Assembly (NCBI GenBank): GCA_002403205.1
Contig: DHHJ01000035.1
Span: forward strand, 1 to 64,000
DNA: 64,000 nt
Source: Anaerolineaceae bacterium UBA4775
Lineage (GTDB): Bacteria; Chloroflexota; Anaerolineae; Anaerolineales; Anaerolineaceae
Direction: 5' to 3'
Shown here one piece after another: positions 6,359-13,557 of the stretch. The translations under genes were made by a program, and so were the position numbers. The notes under the pieces were generated by a model. It worked only from the letters and a program-made list of their open reading frames with translations. It was not told the origin of the DNA and did not search any database. Numbering within the stretch: the first letter of the stretch is position 1; each line of letters opens with the position of its first letter.

Positions 6359-6667
6359 ATGTCTCAAATAATTAAAAAGCTCTTCTACAACTGCCCACAG
6401 TGTTCATCCGAACACCAAATCATCTGTCACCACACCTTCGATGAAAAAACCCTTTACCTATCTATGAACTGTACTGACTGCAACTTCGACTGGGTTGAAG
6501 CGTGGACATTTGCTCATACACAACTTCCTGACAATTTCCTTGACTCTTGCAATGACTGCGAGCACTTTATCGTCCACGATCACAACACTTTTGCCTGCAA
6601 TCTTCGCAAAGTCACACCACTTTATCTACCCAAACCAAACTGGTGCCCTATTACACGAAAGGGATAA
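6359..6667 (+). CDS. Zinc-binding protein with two Cys modules, 102 aa
   Basis: TTAAGGAG precedes the ATG. An N-terminal zinc ribbon is formed by YNCPQCSSEHQ (about 11-20) and NCTDCNFDW (about 37-45). The C-terminal module SCNDCEHF...FACN...KPNWCPI matches the C-x2-C...C...RPxWCPLK pattern seen again in the proteins at 10180 and 11584. Function unknown; nucleic-acid or protein binding is likely for such ribbons. Confidence 0.65.
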   Translation: MSQIIKKLFYNCPQCSSEHQIICHHTFDEKTLYLSMNCTDCNFDWVEAWTFAHTQLPDNFLDSCNDCEHFIVHDHNTFACNLRKVTPLYLPKPNWCPITRKG

Positions 6668-6669
6668 TC

Positions 6670-6981
6670 ATGCAACCCTTAATTAAAGTTACATCTCTTG
6701 AATACGGTCATCCAATACTTTTCCTTGAATTTTTTGAATTACTCGCAAAAATTAAATGTTCCTGGACTTTCAAGGAGTCAAGAGCAAGTCATTCGTACAA
6801 ACTTTGGCTTGCCCTCGACTTAGAGTATGACCACAGAAATAGTCAAGTCTCTACTGCCATCGAAACACCTCGCTTTACCTTGATTCGAATTCGCATGCGT
6901 CATGGAATGAAGTCTTATCTCAAAATGGCTAACGAAAACTTTGTCACCATGTATTTTTTTCCAGAGCCAGAAAAGGAGTAA
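6670..6981 (+). CDS. Hypothetical protein, 103 aa
   Basis: The ATG at 6670 has GAAAGGG upstream and is preferred over an in-frame ATG at 6643, which lies deep inside the previous gene. The protein has a hydrophobic N-terminal helix and alternating beta-strand character. No family is recognised. Confidence 0.55.
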   Translation: MQPLIKVTSLEYGHPILFLEFFELLAKIKCSWTFKESRASHSYKLWLALDLEYDHRNSQVSTAIETPRFTLIRIRMRHGMKSYLKMANENFVTMYFFPEPEKE

Positions 6982-6983
6982 CC

Positions 6984-7412
6984 ATGCTAGTACATAACAA
7001 CAAATTCGTTCTGACTGGCGGCTCCAGCGTCGTCAAAGGCTACTGGAACTCGATCGACTTCCCTGAGGAAAATTCTCAGGGTTTTTGGACTAAGCGCCAG
7101 CGTGAAATCAGTAAACTGTTTGCTGACTACCTGCTGGCAACGGGCAAGATCGGTCAAGGCTTCGGATACTTTGCCTACAAGGATATCCTTATCATTCAGT
7201 CTCGAATTGACTCACATGACGAGCCTCAGGAGCACATCTTCTCCACCAGTTTACTCAAATTGCTGGTAGATTTTCCTGACCACAAATTCCTCGTCAAAAC
7301 ACCCTTTGACAGGGAGACATCAATCTCAATCCGACATCGGATTATGGGTTGGATTTCCAATCTCTCCCAACCAATCAGCAGCGATCCATCTAGATTACTC
7401 TTCACCAAATAA
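6984..7412 (+). CDS. Hypothetical protein, 142 aa
   Basis: AAAAGGAG precedes the ATG. There is a Gly-rich start (LTGGSSVVKGYW) and a helical FWTKRQREISKLFADYLLATGK segment. Inverted-repeat copy 6 lies inside the coding region near the end, where it encodes IRHRI. No family is recognised. Confidence 0.6.
   Translation: MLVHNNKFVLTGGSSVVKGYWNSIDFPEENSQGFWTKRQREISKLFADYLLATGKIGQGFGYFAYKDILIIQSRIDSHDEPQEHIFSTSLLKLLVDFPDHKFLVKTPFDRETSISIRHRIMGWISNLSQPISSDPSRLLFTK
7329..7342. repeat. Inverted repeat ATCCGA-NN-TCGGAT, copy 6
   Basis: ATCCGACATCGGAT, exact with centre CA, inside the last quarter of the gene at 6984. Confidence 0.7.
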
Positions 7413-7448
7413 TTCCCACCCACTCACAACTGAATAGAAAGGACTAAT

Positions 7449-9149
7449 ATGGCGACGCCCTATTATCTTGACGACTTTGCACTTAAGACGTTCCCCACCT
7501 ACCTTTCAGCCATTCCCGAGGAGGACCTTATACCCAAGATCAATCCCACCAATGCAGAGATTCTCCAGACCCTTGCTCTTGGCAATATCGGATGGAGTGA
7601 AGCAGTCAAGGAATATGCTCACCTCTCTAATTCAAACAACCCTGAGTCCTTTAGGCTTTGGAAACTTATTAGAGATGGAGCCGAACTCAGCGAGTTGACT
7701 CTTGTTCTCAATGCCAAGAGCAAATTGCATAAACTCCCAAAAGATTCCAAGGAGCGCAAATCCATTCTCGACTTTCTCAAGGACAAATTTGATCCAGGTG
7801 AGAGAGAGGGTGACGAGGAATATCACATCAGTTGGGTTGATATCTATCGCAAAACCTATCAACGTCTCGAGCGCATCATCGAGACCTACACCAACAACGA
7901 GACCTACACCACTCTCGATAAAATCTTCGATCACTCAGGTACTGCTCAATATCTGAAAAACGAATTCTTACTTGAGCAAACCCGCCCAATTTCCGAGGCG
8001 CATATCAACCTCGACATTGATGAATATTCCGGTGTTCACCAAGACAAGGACGAGGACTATATCAAAGTTCCCGACCATGTCACCCTCGAGGATCACAACG
8101 GCGTCGAACAAACCATCGAATTGACCAACCTCAAGGATATGTCCAGCTGGTCAGGTGACCTCTCCGATCCCGATCACGAGCAGTATGACGAGGACGCCGA
8201 AGGTGACCTTCCCTCAGCCTCGATCTACCAGTGGGAGAACGCCGAACTCCAGGTGACAGACAAGTATTACGAGTTGCGCACCAAGTACCATCCCATGATC
8301 CTGGAGATGATCAGGCGCATTGAGTCAGAGATGGCTAGCATCATCCAAGGCGATCCTGATATCTTATCCACCACCAGCGTTGACCACCTCAGAGAGCGTG
8401 CCGCCGACAATCTCAAGAACACCCGTCTCGCACGCTGGTTCGCAAAAGCTCTGCGCAACGAATTTCACGAAGGCACGCCCATCCAGGACATCGCCGCTCT
8501 CCTGATGGTTGATATCCCCATTCCCGTCGAGGTCAATGGCAATCTCAGCCTGACCATCGATCAATTTGGAGATGACATTCTAGAATCTATTATTGACTCG
8601 CCCGGTATGAACGATCATCCCGAATACTACTGGGAATCCGCTTTAGAGGAATTCCATCAGCAAACCATCGAACTGATGAAGGAGAAGGGTGTTAACTACT
8701 CTCCCAAGTGGTCGTCCCACTTTGTGATCTCTGCCTTCAAATCCATCGTCGAGGATCACCAACCTGTTGGTCAGGCCATTTCCAATGCGTATGACGACTT
8801 CCGCTCGGCTGTCTCGCCCGAAGCGGCTAATGCCTTCCGGCAAGCCATCGCTGAAGGTAAGGGAGAGCGTGAAGCCATGCGTGCCTTCTACGAGACAGCC
8901 AAACAATCTGGTGAATTCGTCTCCAGAGACCGCATCCTGCGAGCCAGTGACAACCGTGTGGTTGTTCTCACGGCATCTAGCGGATACACAGAACAGCGTG
9001 AACTCAACTGGAGGCTCTTCAGGTTCAAAGCCAATCAAGGGGAGATCTTCGTCCCCAAGGACACCCCCAACTCCAGCAAGAAGTGGCTTCACGATAAACT
9101 CGTATCACTCGGTTGGAACAGTCAACTGATTTCCAAGCTCGCCGAGTAA
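7449..9149 (+). CDS. Large orphan protein, 566 aa
   Basis: This is the longest gene of the island. GAAAGGA lies upstream of the ATG. The N-terminal third is helical. An Asp/Glu-rich stretch (about residues 190-260) looks like a linker or DNA mimic. The second half is helical again and ends in a basic segment (SSKKWLHDKLVSLGW). I see no Walker motif, HTH, TM segment or catalytic signature. A strong terminator follows, so it is the last gene of the transcription unit. Confidence 0.75.
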   Translation: MATPYYLDDFALKTFPTYLSAIPEEDLIPKINPTNAEILQTLALGNIGWSEAVKEYAHLSNSNNPESFRLWKLIRDGAELSELTLVLNAKSKLHKLPKDSKERKSILDFLKDKFDPGEREGDEEYHISWVDIYRKTYQRLERIIETYTNNETYTTLDKIFDHSGTAQYLKNEFLLEQTRPISEAHINLDIDEYSGVHQDKDEDYIKVPDHVTLEDHNGVEQTIELTNLKDMSSWSGDLSDPDHEQYDEDAEGDLPSASIYQWENAELQVTDKYYELRTKYHPMILEMIRRIESEMASIIQGDPDILSTTSVDHLRERAADNLKNTRLARWFAKALRNEFHEGTPIQDIAALLMVDIPIPVEVNGNLSLTIDQFGDDILESIIDSPGMNDHPEYYWESALEEFHQQTIELMKEKGVNYSPKWSSHFVISAFKSIVEDHQPVGQAISNAYDDFRSAVSPEAANAFRQAIAEGKGEREAMRAFYETAKQSGEFVSRDRILRASDNRVVVLTASSGYTEQRELNWRLFRFKANQGEIFVPKDTPNSSKKWLHDKLVSLGWNSQLISKLAE

Positions 9150-9156
9150 CTCCCTT

Positions 9157-9193
9157 GTCCAACCCTGCCTTCGGGTGGGGTTGGACTTTTTTT
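9157..9193 (+). terminator. Rho-independent terminator
   Basis: GTCCAACCC pairs with GGGTTGGAC around an inner CC-TTCG-GG loop and is followed by seven Ts. It ends the operon that closes with the 566-aa orphan. Confidence 0.9.
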
Positions 9194-9407
9194 GTGACAC
9201 CAACACACCAGGAAGCGGGCACCCTCTCCCCGGACTGACTTAGGGGGTGCGGGGATACGGGGACACGGGTTACCGGGAACATGCGGCCAACTTTTTACCC
9301 CCACCCCCTTTTAACTCCCCCGTCTCTTGTGTCTTGATTTTTGTCTAGTTTGTGATACAATTGTATTAGTGTAACGCTAATGATACTTTCTAGTAAAAGG
9401 AGTAGAA
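9194..9407. other. Intergenic spacer with C-rich and G-rich runs and a promoter
   Basis: No gene is seen. Runs such as CCCCCACCCCC (about 9299) and GGGGGTGCGGGG (about 9243) stand out against the AT-rich surroundings. The 3' part carries the promoter at 9334 and an imperfect inverted repeat, ATTAG-N7-CTAAT. Confidence 0.5.
9334..9361 (+). promoter_or_regulatory. Candidate promoter for the second transcription unit
   Basis: TTGATT at 9334-9339, 16-bp spacer, TACAAT at 9356-9361. It follows the terminator at 9157 and precedes the gene at 9408. ATTAG-TGTAACG-CTAAT just downstream could be an operator. Confidence 0.45.
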
Positions 9408-9611
9408 ATGCAAGCAGTTCGTGTCTATAAAATCGGCGATCGTTGGAACTATGATGCTAATGGTCATATCGAGAGAGGTTTTGCCACCAGGGACGAAGCC
9501 CAGCTGGCAGGCGAAAAATTCCTGGTCGAAAAACACAAAGCCGAAGCTCGCCAACAGGCAGAAGAGCAAGCGGTAGAACTCGAGGAAGAAGAGGAGCTGG
9601 ATGAGAAATAA
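9408..9611 (+). CDS. Small charged hypothetical protein, 67 aa
   Basis: AAAAGGAG precedes the ATG. An N-terminal beta-like part (VRVYKIGDRWNYD) is followed by a long helix ending in a Glu-rich tail (VELEEEEELDEK). No family is recognised. Its end overlaps the next mini-gene by 11 nt, and its Glu codons double as that gene's ribosome site. Confidence 0.6.
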   Translation: MQAVRVYKIGDRWNYDANGHIERGFATRDEAQLAGEKFLVEKHKAEARQQAEEQAVELEEEEELDEK

Positions 9612-9714
9612 GCTCCTCGATTTCCTCGTAACCCTCGCCGAGATACTTGTGTTCATCACCCTTCTCATAGGTTTCGGCGTGCTCGTATTCGTGACCGTCA
9701 CCTCGTTCCTCTAG
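9601..9714 (+). CDS. Single-TM mini-protein, 37 aa
   Basis: The ORF starts at ATG 9601 behind GAAGAGGAG. The peptide begins MRNKLLDFLVTLAEILVFIT and continues LLIGFGVLVFVTVTSFL, one long transmembrane helix with a basic N-terminus. It overlaps the previous gene, which suggests coupled translation. Confidence 0.55.
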   Translation: MRNKLLDFLVTLAEILVFITLLIGFGVLVFVTVTSFL

Positions 9715-9762
9715 ACCCATTGGGAGTGGCCTCACTCCCAATCTGAAATCATAAAGCGTTTA

Positions 9763-9776
9763 ATCCGACATCGGAT
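9763..9776. repeat. Inverted repeat ATCCGA-NN-TCGGAT, copy 7
   Basis: ATCCGACATCGGAT in the leader of the gene at 9794, just before its AGGAAAAGAGGG ribosome site. Confidence 0.75.
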
Positions 9777-9793
9777 ACAGGAAAAGAGGGCCA

Positions 9794-10180
9794 ATGTCAA
9801 AAATGAAAATATATTTAGCAGGTGGAATGCATAGCGGATGGCAAGACAAATTTATTGAAAGATATCCGCAGATCGATTTCTACGACCCCCGCTCGCATGG
9901 CTTGACCGATCCTAAAGCATATGCAACCTGGGATATCGATGCTATTGGGCGCTCCTACGGCATAATCGCTTACCTCGAAGAATCAAACCCGTCCGGATTG
10001 GGCATGGCGTTCGAGATCGGCTATGCCGTCGGGTTGGATCTTTTGACCATCTTTATCAACGAAAAAGACGACAGATACGCAAAGATTATCGAACACAGCG
10101 TCCACCACAACTTCAGCAGCATAGAAGAGGCTTTTGCACTATTCGACGATTACTTCGCAGAAAAAGAAAGCGAGAAATAA
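9794..10180 (+). CDS. Nucleoside 2-deoxyribosyltransferase-like protein, 128 aa
   Basis: The family signature is clear: an N-terminal KIYLAGGM strand-loop, D48-D50 (WDIDAIG), and NPSGLGMAFEIGYA with E74 as the likely nucleophile. These enzymes cleave or exchange the N-glycosidic bond of deoxynucleosides or nucleotides. Some relatives are phage enzymes for base modification or salvage. It overlaps the next gene by one base (TAATG). A second, more divergent relative lies at 10861. Confidence 0.82.
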   Translation: MSKMKIYLAGGMHSGWQDKFIERYPQIDFYDPRSHGLTDPKAYATWDIDAIGRSYGIIAYLEESNPSGLGMAFEIGYAVGLDLLTIFINEKDDRYAKIIEHSVHHNFSSIEEAFALFDDYFAEKESEK

Positions 10181-10470
10181 TGAAGTTCATAAATATAACC
10201 GTCGATAAGCTCCCTGTGTCTTGTGAATTTTGCACCCTTATCAACCACGAGTACGGCAGATGCTCTGCGACAAAGCTAATTGTGACGAACACTCTGATTG
10301 CCTATCAGAAGCATAAGTTACCAGTCCGTCCTAGCTGGTGCCCACTCAAGGAGCCAGAACCTCAGCCCTGCTCAAGTTGCCATGGAACCAAACGAGTTCA
10401 GATTAGCAGCCTGGCCATAGAGGGTATTTTGTATGTCGATATGGCACCATGCCCGGAATGCGAGGAGTGA
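10180..10470 (+). CDS. Cys-rich zinc-binding protein, 96 aa
   Basis: The protein has the module PVSCEFC...GRCS...RPSWCPLKE followed by a second ribbon, PCSSCHG...APCPECEE, resembling a DnaJ-type CxxCxG half. The first module recurs in the genes at 6359 and 11584. Start and stop codons are shared with both neighbours (TAATG, TGATG), so translation is coupled. Confidence 0.65.
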   Translation: MKFINITVDKLPVSCEFCTLINHEYGRCSATKLIVTNTLIAYQKHKLPVRPSWCPLKEPEPQPCSSCHGTKRVQISSLAIEGILYVDMAPCPECEE

Positions 10471-10622
10471 TGGGAAACCCAACCATTTGGGACAAACTGC
10501 GTGAGTGGATTGGTGGTATTGCCTGGGACGTGTTTATCTGGTCTTTAAGGATGACCGAAGACCAATATCTTGACGCAATCTACAGACAAGAGTCCGCCAT
10601 AAGAGAAGGGGAAAAGGAGTAA
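10470..10622 (+). CDS. Hypothetical protein, 50 aa
   Basis: It starts inside the TGATG junction with the previous gene, behind GCGAGGAG, and ends at the TAATG junction with the next. MGNPTIWDKLREWIGGIAWD is an amphipathic helix with several Trp residues; the tail is charged. No family is recognised. It was identified by translating the gap between two coupled genes. Confidence 0.5.
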   Translation: MGNPTIWDKLREWIGGIAWDVFIWSLRMTEDQYLDAIYRQESAIREGEKE

Positions 10623-10624
10623 TG

Positions 10625-10864
10625 ATGAGCGATCGAATTAGCGTCCATTACAGATTGCTAACACCCGAGGTAATGGAAAAAATAGAAACCCCGAATAATT
10701 GTTGTATCAGGTTCGATCAAGCGATTGCAGACATGCTTATTCTTGTCATTATCAACAAAGGATATTACATATCAGAACCAAAAGAAAACCACCCTTGGGA
10801 TACAGCGTTGTGGAGAATAAAATATTGCCCGTTTTGCGGGTACAGACTAGGAGATCAACAATGA
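10625..10864 (+). CDS. Small zinc-finger protein, 79 aa
   Basis: The second of two adjacent ATGs is chosen, 5 nt after AAGGAG. A CC pair at about residue 26 (NNCCIRF) and a C-terminal YCPFCGYRLG knuckle suggest one zinc site. This N...CC...YCPFCG pattern is frequent in small phage proteins. The stop overlaps the ATG of the next gene (ATGA). Confidence 0.6.
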   Translation: MSDRISVHYRLLTPEVMEKIETPNNCCIRFDQAIADMLILVIINKGYYISEPKENHPWDTALWRIKYCPFCGYRLGDQQ

Positions 10865-11313
10865 AGATCTACATCGCAGGATCAATTTCGGGTCAATCAC
10901 CCGACGAGGTTGAATGCTACTTCAGCGGAACCAAGTGGATGTTTGAAAATTGGGGTTACACAGTTTTTCATCCTATGATCGGCAAAGGACAGCTTCGTAC
11001 CGAGAAGATTTACAGGGCAAAAGATTATCGCCACCCGGTAGCCACCAACCGTGCCATTGTAGGCCGTGACCGCTGGATGGTTGAGCAAGCTGATGTGATT
11101 TTCATGGATTTGTCTTCCTCGACCCATGCCTCGATTGGATGCATGTTCGAGCTCGCCTGGGCCAATGAATTTAACAAACACGTTGTCCTGGTTTTACCCG
11201 AGAATAACATCCACCAACACGCCTTCGTTTTACAGGCAGCAGACATCATCTTTGAAAATGAAAGCGAGGCTCTGAGCTATCTGAAATCGCTAATCAAAGA
11301 TATTGAGAGGTGA
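10861..11313 (+). CDS. Nucleoside 2-deoxyribosyltransferase-like protein, 150 aa
   Basis: ATG 10861 opens MKIYIAGSISG, typical of this superfamily. D70 (VGRDRWMVEQADVIFMDL) and the Glu of ASIGCMFELAWA (E97) fit the catalytic positions. It is longer than the relative at 9794 and shares only motifs with it. Two such enzymes plus NADAR and DUF4326 in one island point to N-glycoside chemistry on nucleotides (inference). Confidence 0.8.
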   Translation: MKIYIAGSISGQSPDEVECYFSGTKWMFENWGYTVFHPMIGKGQLRTEKIYRAKDYRHPVATNRAIVGRDRWMVEQADVIFMDLSSSTHASIGCMFELAWANEFNKHVVLVLPENNIHQHAFVLQAADIIFENESEALSYLKSLIKDIER

Positions 11314-11317
11314 CACT

Positions 11318-11584
11318 ATGGCAAAACGAACAAAGGAATGGTGGGCCGCACTCAACGCAGACGAGCGCTCTCACCTGGTGTATTTGGAGAGAGCGCTCAA
11401 CGCACATTCTAGTTATGGGGGGCTAGTGCCTGATGATTGTTCGGGGTGTACTGCCTGCGGACAAGTTATGCTAGGCGCCGGACTATGCCCGCAATGCAGT
11501 AACCAACTAGATAGTTACATTGATAAAGCCAACCTTGCTCAAAAAGAGCTCAAGAAACTCCACTTGAAAGAAAGTGAGGAATGA
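11318..11584 (+). CDS. Zinc-ribbon protein, 88 aa
   Basis: GAGAGG precedes ATG 11318. An N-terminal basic/aromatic helix (KRTKEWWAALNADERSHLVYLE) is followed by CSGCTACGQ...GLCPQCS, four to five cysteines for zinc, and a C-terminal helix. The final SEE is encoded by the next gene's ribosome site. Confidence 0.6.
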   Translation: MAKRTKEWWAALNADERSHLVYLERALNAHSSYGGLVPDDCSGCTACGQVMLGAGLCPQCSNQLDSYIDKANLAQKELKKLHLKESEE

Positions 11585-11847
11585 TGAAAGTGCTGAAGGT
11601 GCTCGTGGACAAGATTCCCGAATCATGCATGGGGTGCAGTTATCACAACGACAATATGTGCGGAATAACATTCGGTCGACTTACGGGTATCCGCTTTGAT
11701 GCGCGCCCTGACTGGTGTCCGCTAAAAAAAGAATCAACACCTCATCGGTTTGCTGACAATACCGTTGGAGAACCTTGGGGCAAGCCAAGACCCCTTGGTG
11801 GCAAAAGTGAAACTGTAAAATTTTGGCCGCCGGAAAGTGAGGAGTGA
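11584..11847 (+). CDS. Cys-rich protein of the SCxxC/RPxWCPLK type, 87 aa
   Basis: MKVLKVLVDKIPESCMGC aligns with MKFINITVDKLPVSCEFC of the protein at 10180, and both continue to RPxWCPLK. The two are paralogues in their first 45 residues. The tail here is Pro/Gly-rich without the second ribbon. The second of two ATGs is used, matching the paralogue. Confidence 0.6.
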   Translation: MKVLKVLVDKIPESCMGCSYHNDNMCGITFGRLTGIRFDARPDWCPLKKESTPHRFADNTVGEPWGKPRPLGGKSETVKFWPPESEE

Positions 11848-12017
11848 TGTTTGCAATTTGTGAAAATTGCAGTAAGAGAACTTTTAAACCAAGACCTAGT
11901 ATGGACGGCGAGAGAACACTTTGTTTTGATTGTGCCAAACAAGACATTGAGTATTGGAAAAAACAGTATAGAAAATACTGTGCTGACCAGAAAGAAATAG
12001 AAGCTATTTATCAATAA
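11847..12017 (+). CDS. Zinc-ribbon protein, 56 aa
   Basis: It starts in the TGATG junction of the previous gene, behind GTGAGGAG. Two knuckles, ICENC (4-8) and LCFDC (25-29), precede a basic helix EYWKKQYRKYCADQK. It is a small typical phage-like ribbon. No specific role can be read. Confidence 0.55.
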   Translation: MFAICENCSKRTFKPRPSMDGERTLCFDCAKQDIEYWKKQYRKYCADQKEIEAIYQ

Positions 12018-12034
12018 GCAGATAATGAGGAATG

Positions 12035-12268
12035 ATGATCATCCATTGTCCGGACTGTAATAATTCAGACGATATCTACGAGATCCACGGGTATGTGGCC
12101 TACAAATTCAAAAACGACAAACTTTATAATCCAAATGAGGAAAGCCTCTTTTTAACAGATGGTAAAAGAGGAGAGGTCATTAACCCGTCTGACCTAGATA
12201 CTCATATTTGTGGAGATTGTCACCATACATTTAACTGGTGGCAGATTTCCAGAGAAAGCGAGGCGTGA
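12035..12268 (+). CDS. Zinc-ribbon protein, 77 aa
   Basis: The start is the second ATG after GAGGA. HCPDCNNSDD at the N-terminus and HICGDCHHTFNWWQ at the C-terminus form a two-knuckle ribbon around a variable beta insert. The same layout is seen in the genes at 18193, 18502, 19370 and 19591. Confidence 0.6.
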   Translation: MIIHCPDCNNSDDIYEIHGYVAYKFKNDKLYNPNEESLFLTDGKRGEVINPSDLDTHICGDCHHTFNWWQISRESEA

Positions 12269-12438
12269 TGAAAATTGAAAGGTTTAATGCTAGCGAGATA
12301 ACTTATGTATTGACAGCGGTATTTGTTATCCTGAAATTCGACGGGGCAATTAGTTGGTCATGGTGGCTGGTGTTTTCACCGCTACTTGTGCTATTGGTTT
12401 TTGCTATCATAGCGGTTTGGATTTCGCTAAGGAGGTAA
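12268..12438 (+). CDS. Two-TM mini-protein, 56 aa
   Basis: ATG 12268 overlaps the previous stop (TGATG). After ten polar residues there are two hydrophobic helices (ITYVLTAVFVILKF and WWLVFSPLLVLLVFAIIAVW) and an SLRR end. No signal for a toxin or holin is certain, although size and topology are compatible with a small holin. Confidence 0.6.
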   Translation: MKIERFNASEITYVLTAVFVILKFDGAISWSWWLVFSPLLVLLVFAIIAVWISLRR

Positions 12439-12443
12439 AACAT

Positions 12444-12461
12444 AATGAGCACAGAGGAGTG
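12444..12461 (+). pseudogene. Vestigial five-codon ORF
   Basis: A strong ribosome site, AAGGAGGT, is followed 7-8 nt later by ATG AGC ACA GAG GAG TGA. The last codons are the ribosome site of the next gene. It looks like the start and end of a gene whose body was deleted, or a coupling micro-ORF. Confidence 0.35.
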
Positions 12462-12464
12462 ATG

Positions 12465-12665
12465 ATGAACGGCAGACATAAGTGCAACAAATCAAAAAGA
12501 CATCCAACGTATGACAAAAAGTGGAGTGGCGTAAGCTACGCTCCTCACGCAGATCTTTGGCACAAGAAATGTGGAGAACAGATTTACGATGAAGATGAGA
12601 CACTTTACTGTCCTAGGTGTGACGACTTTGTGTCGACAGAAAACTGCCACGATGTTTATCTATAA
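12465..12665 (+). CDS. Zinc-finger protein, 66 aa
   Basis: ATG 12465 is chosen, 5 nt after GAGGAG. The protein is basic at the N-terminus (GRHKCNKSKRHPTYDKK), with a C-terminal CGEQIYDEDETLYCPRCDDF ribbon. No closer family is recognised. Confidence 0.6.
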   Translation: MNGRHKCNKSKRHPTYDKKWSGVSYAPHADLWHKKCGEQIYDEDETLYCPRCDDFVSTENCHDVYL

Positions 12666-12679
12666 AGAAAAACCGTGCT

Positions 12680-12886
12680 ATGTCCGACTTCAATAGAAAG
12701 GTGAGCACCCCTAATGGGATTGGCTACGCTTTCGGCCAATTGCCTGACGGCAAAGTTTTAGTGAGCCATAACTGGAAGGATTTATCAGAGACTTTTCAGG
12801 CGAATTTCATCCAAGAGAATGGGTATAAAGATCGTGTCGTTATCCAGAAGTACCCAAAGGAGAGTTTAGATGACATTACAGATTGA
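12680..12886 (+). CDS. Hypothetical protein, 68 aa
   Basis: VSTPNGIGYAFGQLPDGKVL resembles the small SH3-like beta barrels of phage proteins that contain a 'TPnGxGxV' opening. The ribosome site is weak. The end overlaps the next start by 17 nt. Confidence 0.5.
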   Translation: MSDFNRKVSTPNGIGYAFGQLPDGKVLVSHNWKDLSETFQANFIQENGYKDRVVIQKYPKESLDDITD

Positions 12887-13259
12887 CGAATTAATCCTTG
12901 ATGCTCACAAATATATTGACAAGAGCAACTTATCATCACGCTTGCGGTTTGAATACAACTACGAATTAATTGTTGGTGCAATCTACAAGGCCGTTGAGGA
13001 GCTCGATTTCAGACTTTACTCGTATCACAAAACCGGCGACGAGCCAAATTATCTCTCGCTCGAAGAAACCATCGACAATCTTTATAGGCGCTACAGATAT
13101 CGCTTCGAGCTGTTGGAGCTGTCTGCCCACTGGAAGAATTCGAAGGATTACGAGGATAATCGTGACGCCTATTTGTTTAACGAGTTTTATTCTATTGTCT
13201 ACGATAAGATCAAGAGCTTCGATGAGGACGAGAAGCACTTCGAGTGGATTCCGTTTTAA
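12870..13259 (+). CDS. Hypothetical helical protein, 129 aa
   Basis: AAAGGAGAG lies before ATG 12870. The protein is predicted all-helical from its pattern and rich in Tyr, Asp and Glu. No family is recognised. Inverted-repeat copy 8 begins at its stop codon. Confidence 0.6.
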   Translation: MTLQIDELILDAHKYIDKSNLSSRLRFEYNYELIVGAIYKAVEELDFRLYSYHKTGDEPNYLSLEETIDNLYRRYRYRFELLELSAHWKNSKDYEDNRDAYLFNEFYSIVYDKIKSFDEDEKHFEWIPF

Positions 13260-13272
13260 TCCGACATCGGAT
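13259..13272. repeat. Inverted repeat ATCCGA-NN-TCGGAT, copy 8
   Basis: ATCCGACATCGGAT between the stop at 13259 and the GAAAGAGAGG ribosome site of the next gene. Confidence 0.75.
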
Positions 13273-13287
13273 TGAAAGAGAGGCACA

Positions 13288-13557
13288 ATGACCGACTTGC
13301 TGGATAAGTTTTATTTGAAAACTGGTGAATTATCTGACTACGCCCTTTCCTGTGGTTACATGGAGTCGGTTTGGTTTGACTCCATCCACCTGACCATGTG
13401 GAAAGAGCACCAGCACTATCATGTGGAAGCCTGTGACCACAAAGGCGAAGGCATCTTGTTCTGGGAAGTGTTTGACCTCTTGACCCCCGCCCGCAAGCGC
13501 TTTCGCCAAGCCGCACAAGAATTAGGAGAAAAGCATGAACTACAAAATCAATCGTAA
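13288..13557 (+). CDS. Hypothetical protein, 89 aa
   Basis: The body is beta-rich (SVWFDSIHLTMWKEHQHYHVEACD) with a basic C-terminal helix (PARKRFRQAAQEL). It overlaps the next gene by 23 nt, whose TAGGAGAA ribosome site lies within it. No family is recognised. Confidence 0.6.
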   Translation: MTDLLDKFYLKTGELSDYALSCGYMESVWFDSIHLTMWKEHQHYHVEACDHKGEGILFWEVFDLLTPARKRFRQAAQELGEKHELQNQS

